DNA of 34,279 bases from Planctomycetota bacterium (lineage in GTDB: Bacteria > Planctomycetota > Phycisphaerae > Sedimentisphaerales > Anaerobacaceae): the NCBI GenBank assembly GCA_014384025.1, contig JACNGQ010000155.1, positions 1 to 34,279 of the forward strand, in the 5' to 3' direction. A program made the position numbers and the translations under genes. The notes below the pieces were generated by a model, which saw only the letters and a program-made list of their open reading frames with translations, searched no databases and was not told the DNA's origin. Positions 32,954 through 34,279 of this stretch are shown here, one piece after another; the first letter of the stretch is position 1; each line of letters begins with the position of its first letter.

Positions 32954-34072
32954 TCAGCTTCCGGAACACATACTCTCCAGAAACTCTCCGTTTGCAGGAT
33001 ATTTCCTGAGCAGCTTAAACAGGGATTCCATGGCTTCTCGCGGCCCGTAGTTCGACAACACACGCCTGAGCGTGGCCAGACCGCGGCTATAATCCTGACT
33101 GTAGAGCTTGTCTTCCTTTCGTGTACCGCTGGCCGGGATGTTGATTGCGGGAAAGATTCTTGCTTCGGCCAAAGACCGGTCGAGAACTATTTCACTGTTC
33201 CCCGTCCCCTTGAACTCTTCAAATATTAACTGATCCATTCTTGAGCCGGTATTGATAAGACACGTTGCGATAATGGTAACAGAGCCTCCGTTTTCAATAT
33301 TACGTGCCAGTCCGAAGAGACGGCGTGGTACTTCCAGTATGCCTGCTTCTAATCCGCCGCTCATAGTATGACGGCGTGGTTCATTTCGTCGCCGGGGTCG
33401 GTTATTAAATGCTCTTCCAAGACGCGTGAGACTGTCAATTAACAGTACTACCTCACGCCCGCACTCCAGTTCTGATTGTACATGGGCGAGTATCAGCTCG
33501 GCCAGTTCGACGTGTTTTTCCGTACCGTGGTCACTTGTACTGGCCACCACTTCCACGTTCTCAACAGCTCTGCGAAAGTGGGTGACTTCCTCCGGCCGTT
33601 CATCCACCAAAAGCACAATAATACGGCTTTCAGGAGAACATTGGCGAATCGCCTGGATAGATTGTTCCAGGAGAATGGTCTTTCCCGCTTTGGGCGGAGA
33701 GACAATCAGTTGACGTGTACCTTTACCTATTGGGGCGATGAGATCAACTATGCGCATACTTTCTTGACCGCAGCTGCCCAGGTCAAATCGTTCATTCGGA
33801 TCGATTGCTGTCAGATCGGCAAAGCGTGTGCGTTTGAGGAAGGTTTCAGGTTGCATGCCTCCGAGAGATTCGATAGATACTAATCTGAGTCCGCCTTTTT
33901 TCCGTTCGACCAGACCGGTGACGGCGGCTCCTTCAGTAAGGGCAAAGCGTCGATTCAAATCCGGGTGCACCCTTACCTCGGATGGCCCCGAACGATAAGA
34001 ACGGTCGACGGTTCTTACTGCAAACTGTCCTTTATTTATACGCTTCAGTATTCCAGTAATTGTCTTGGTCAT
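32954..34072 (-). CDS. rho: short, divergent transcription termination factor Rho
   Basis: This 372-residue Rho lacks the usual N-terminal helix bundle and starts directly with the cold-shock-like RNA-binding domain (TGILKRINKGQFAVR). Its motor is complete: P-loop PPKAGKT (residues 126-132, K131), DERPEEV (158-164), Walker B LLIDS, FEEFKGTGN and SGTRKEDKL. Compared with E. coli Rho, the primary-site aromatics F62, F64 and Y80 align with Q16, A18 and R34. An Arg-rich stretch (NRPRRRNEPRRH) sits just before the pore Q-loop where E. coli has a shorter neutral one. Rho is a hexameric RNA translocase that ends transcription. GGAAG before the ATG is a fair ribosome site. A second copy elsewhere in the genome cannot be excluded. 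Confidence 0.93.
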   Translation of the reverse strand: MTKTITGILKRINKGQFAVRTVDRSYRSGPSEVRVHPDLNRRFALTEGAAVTGLVERKKGGLRLVSIESLGGMQPETFLKRTRFADLTAIDPNERFDLGSCGQESMRIVDLIAPIGKGTRQLIVSPPKAGKTILLEQSIQAIRQCSPESRIIVLLVDERPEEVTHFRRAVENVEVVASTSDHGTEKHVELAELILAHVQSELECGREVVLLIDSLTRLGRAFNNRPRRRNEPRRHTMSGGLEAGILEVPRRLFGLARNIENGGSVTIIATCLINTGSRMDQLIFEEFKGTGNSEIVLDRSLAEARIFPAINIPASGTRKEDKLYSQDYSRGLATLRRVLSNYGPREAMESLFKLLRKYPANGEFLESMCSGS

Positions 34073-34124
34073 GAAAATCTTCCGTGATAATACTTTTAAA
34101 AGTGGTGTTTAAGGAAAAACTAAT

Positions 34125-34152
34125 ATTATAGCATCTTTTTCCATATTGACAA
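34125..34152 (-). promoter_or_regulatory. sigma70-type promoter for rho
   Basis: On the minus strand TTGTCA (34152-34147, five of six to the -35 consensus) is followed after 16 bases by a perfect TATAAT (34130-34125). The predicted transcript starts near 34118, giving a leader of about 45 bases to the rho ATG at 34072. This is the clearest promoter in the window. The remaining 127 bases to the window end show no gene. Confidence 0.65.
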
Positions 34153-34279
34153 GTGGTTGATGATGGTCTTGTGCATTATTTTATTTTTTACTGATGTCTG
34201 TTATCAATATTCAGGCGTTCAGATCATACTGTAGTCGTATGGTTTCCGCATCTCACGGGCAATATACCTGTTTGCTTCA

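Noticed and set aside
33476-33883. 135-codon plus-strand frame
   Set aside because: Shadow of rho on the opposite strand.
1-34279. Insertion sequences, phage genes, CRISPR arrays or PEP-CTERM substrates
   Set aside because: No transposase or integrase motifs, no regularly spaced repeats and no protein with a sorting-signal tail were seen.

Overview
The window carries a partial tRNA gene, one cation antiporter gene and then about 30 kb of plus-strand genes forming an exosortase-associated surface-polysaccharide locus. It closes with a convergent, atypical rho gene. The organism is probably a Gram-negative environmental bacterium with an exosortase system. An EpsI-family protein, an exosortase-domain protein, a giant TPR protein, frequent TTG/GTG starts and the moderate base composition would fit a planctomycete-like lineage (e.g. 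Phycisphaerae). That placement is inference; nothing in the window fixes the taxon.

Layout. 1-56: 3' part of tRNA-Gly(CCC). 184-1878: NhaC-family antiporter. 1879-2382: non-coding, with a plausible promoter. 2383-3162: EpsI-family protein. 3488-6351: WbpB, WbpD and WbpE homologues, which build the 3-acetamido group of a UDP-di-N-acetylated uronic acid; the WecB/WbpI-type 2-epimerase at 13079 would complete that sugar. 6362-7870: Wzx-like flippase. 7855-15328: a decoration block of three SAM methyltransferases, a formyltransferase-fold enzyme, an ATP-grasp ligase and a NodB-like deacetylase, with the epimerase and a tiny Cys-containing ORF between them. 15445-21977: glycosyltransferases (GT4-like, two GT2-like, another GT-B-like, and WecG/TagA/CpsF) plus a Wzy/O-antigen-ligase-like membrane protein. 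22045-32736: a nucleotidyltransferase-like/LbH/exosortase fusion, a Wzc-type tyrosine kinase, a nucleotidyltransferase-like/LbH/sugar-phosphate transferase fusion, a 1392-residue TPR protein and a small LuxR-type regulator. 32954-34072 (minus): short Rho.

How it works together (inference). The sugar-phosphate transferase loads the first sugar on the lipid carrier and the glycosyltransferases extend it. The Wbp-type enzymes supply an acidic diacetamido sugar, and the methyl-, formyl-, ATP-grasp and deacetylase enzymes decorate the product. Wzx flips the repeat, the Wzy-like protein polymerises it and the Wzc-like kinase controls chain length. The exosortase would process sorting-signal proteins encoded elsewhere, with EpsI and the TPR protein as system partners. 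No outer-membrane polysaccharide exporter (Wza/OPX) and no UDP-GlcNAc 6-dehydrogenase gene is present in the window.

Most unusual: two unrelated membrane enzymes in the same locus, an exosortase and an initiating phosphoglycosyl transferase, each carry an N-terminal module resembling a degenerate sugar-nucleotidyltransferase plus left-handed beta-helix. Also notable is the Rho at the end, whose primary RNA-binding aromatic residues are all replaced while its ATPase motor motifs are intact. All calls are from reading the sequence; no database searches were made.
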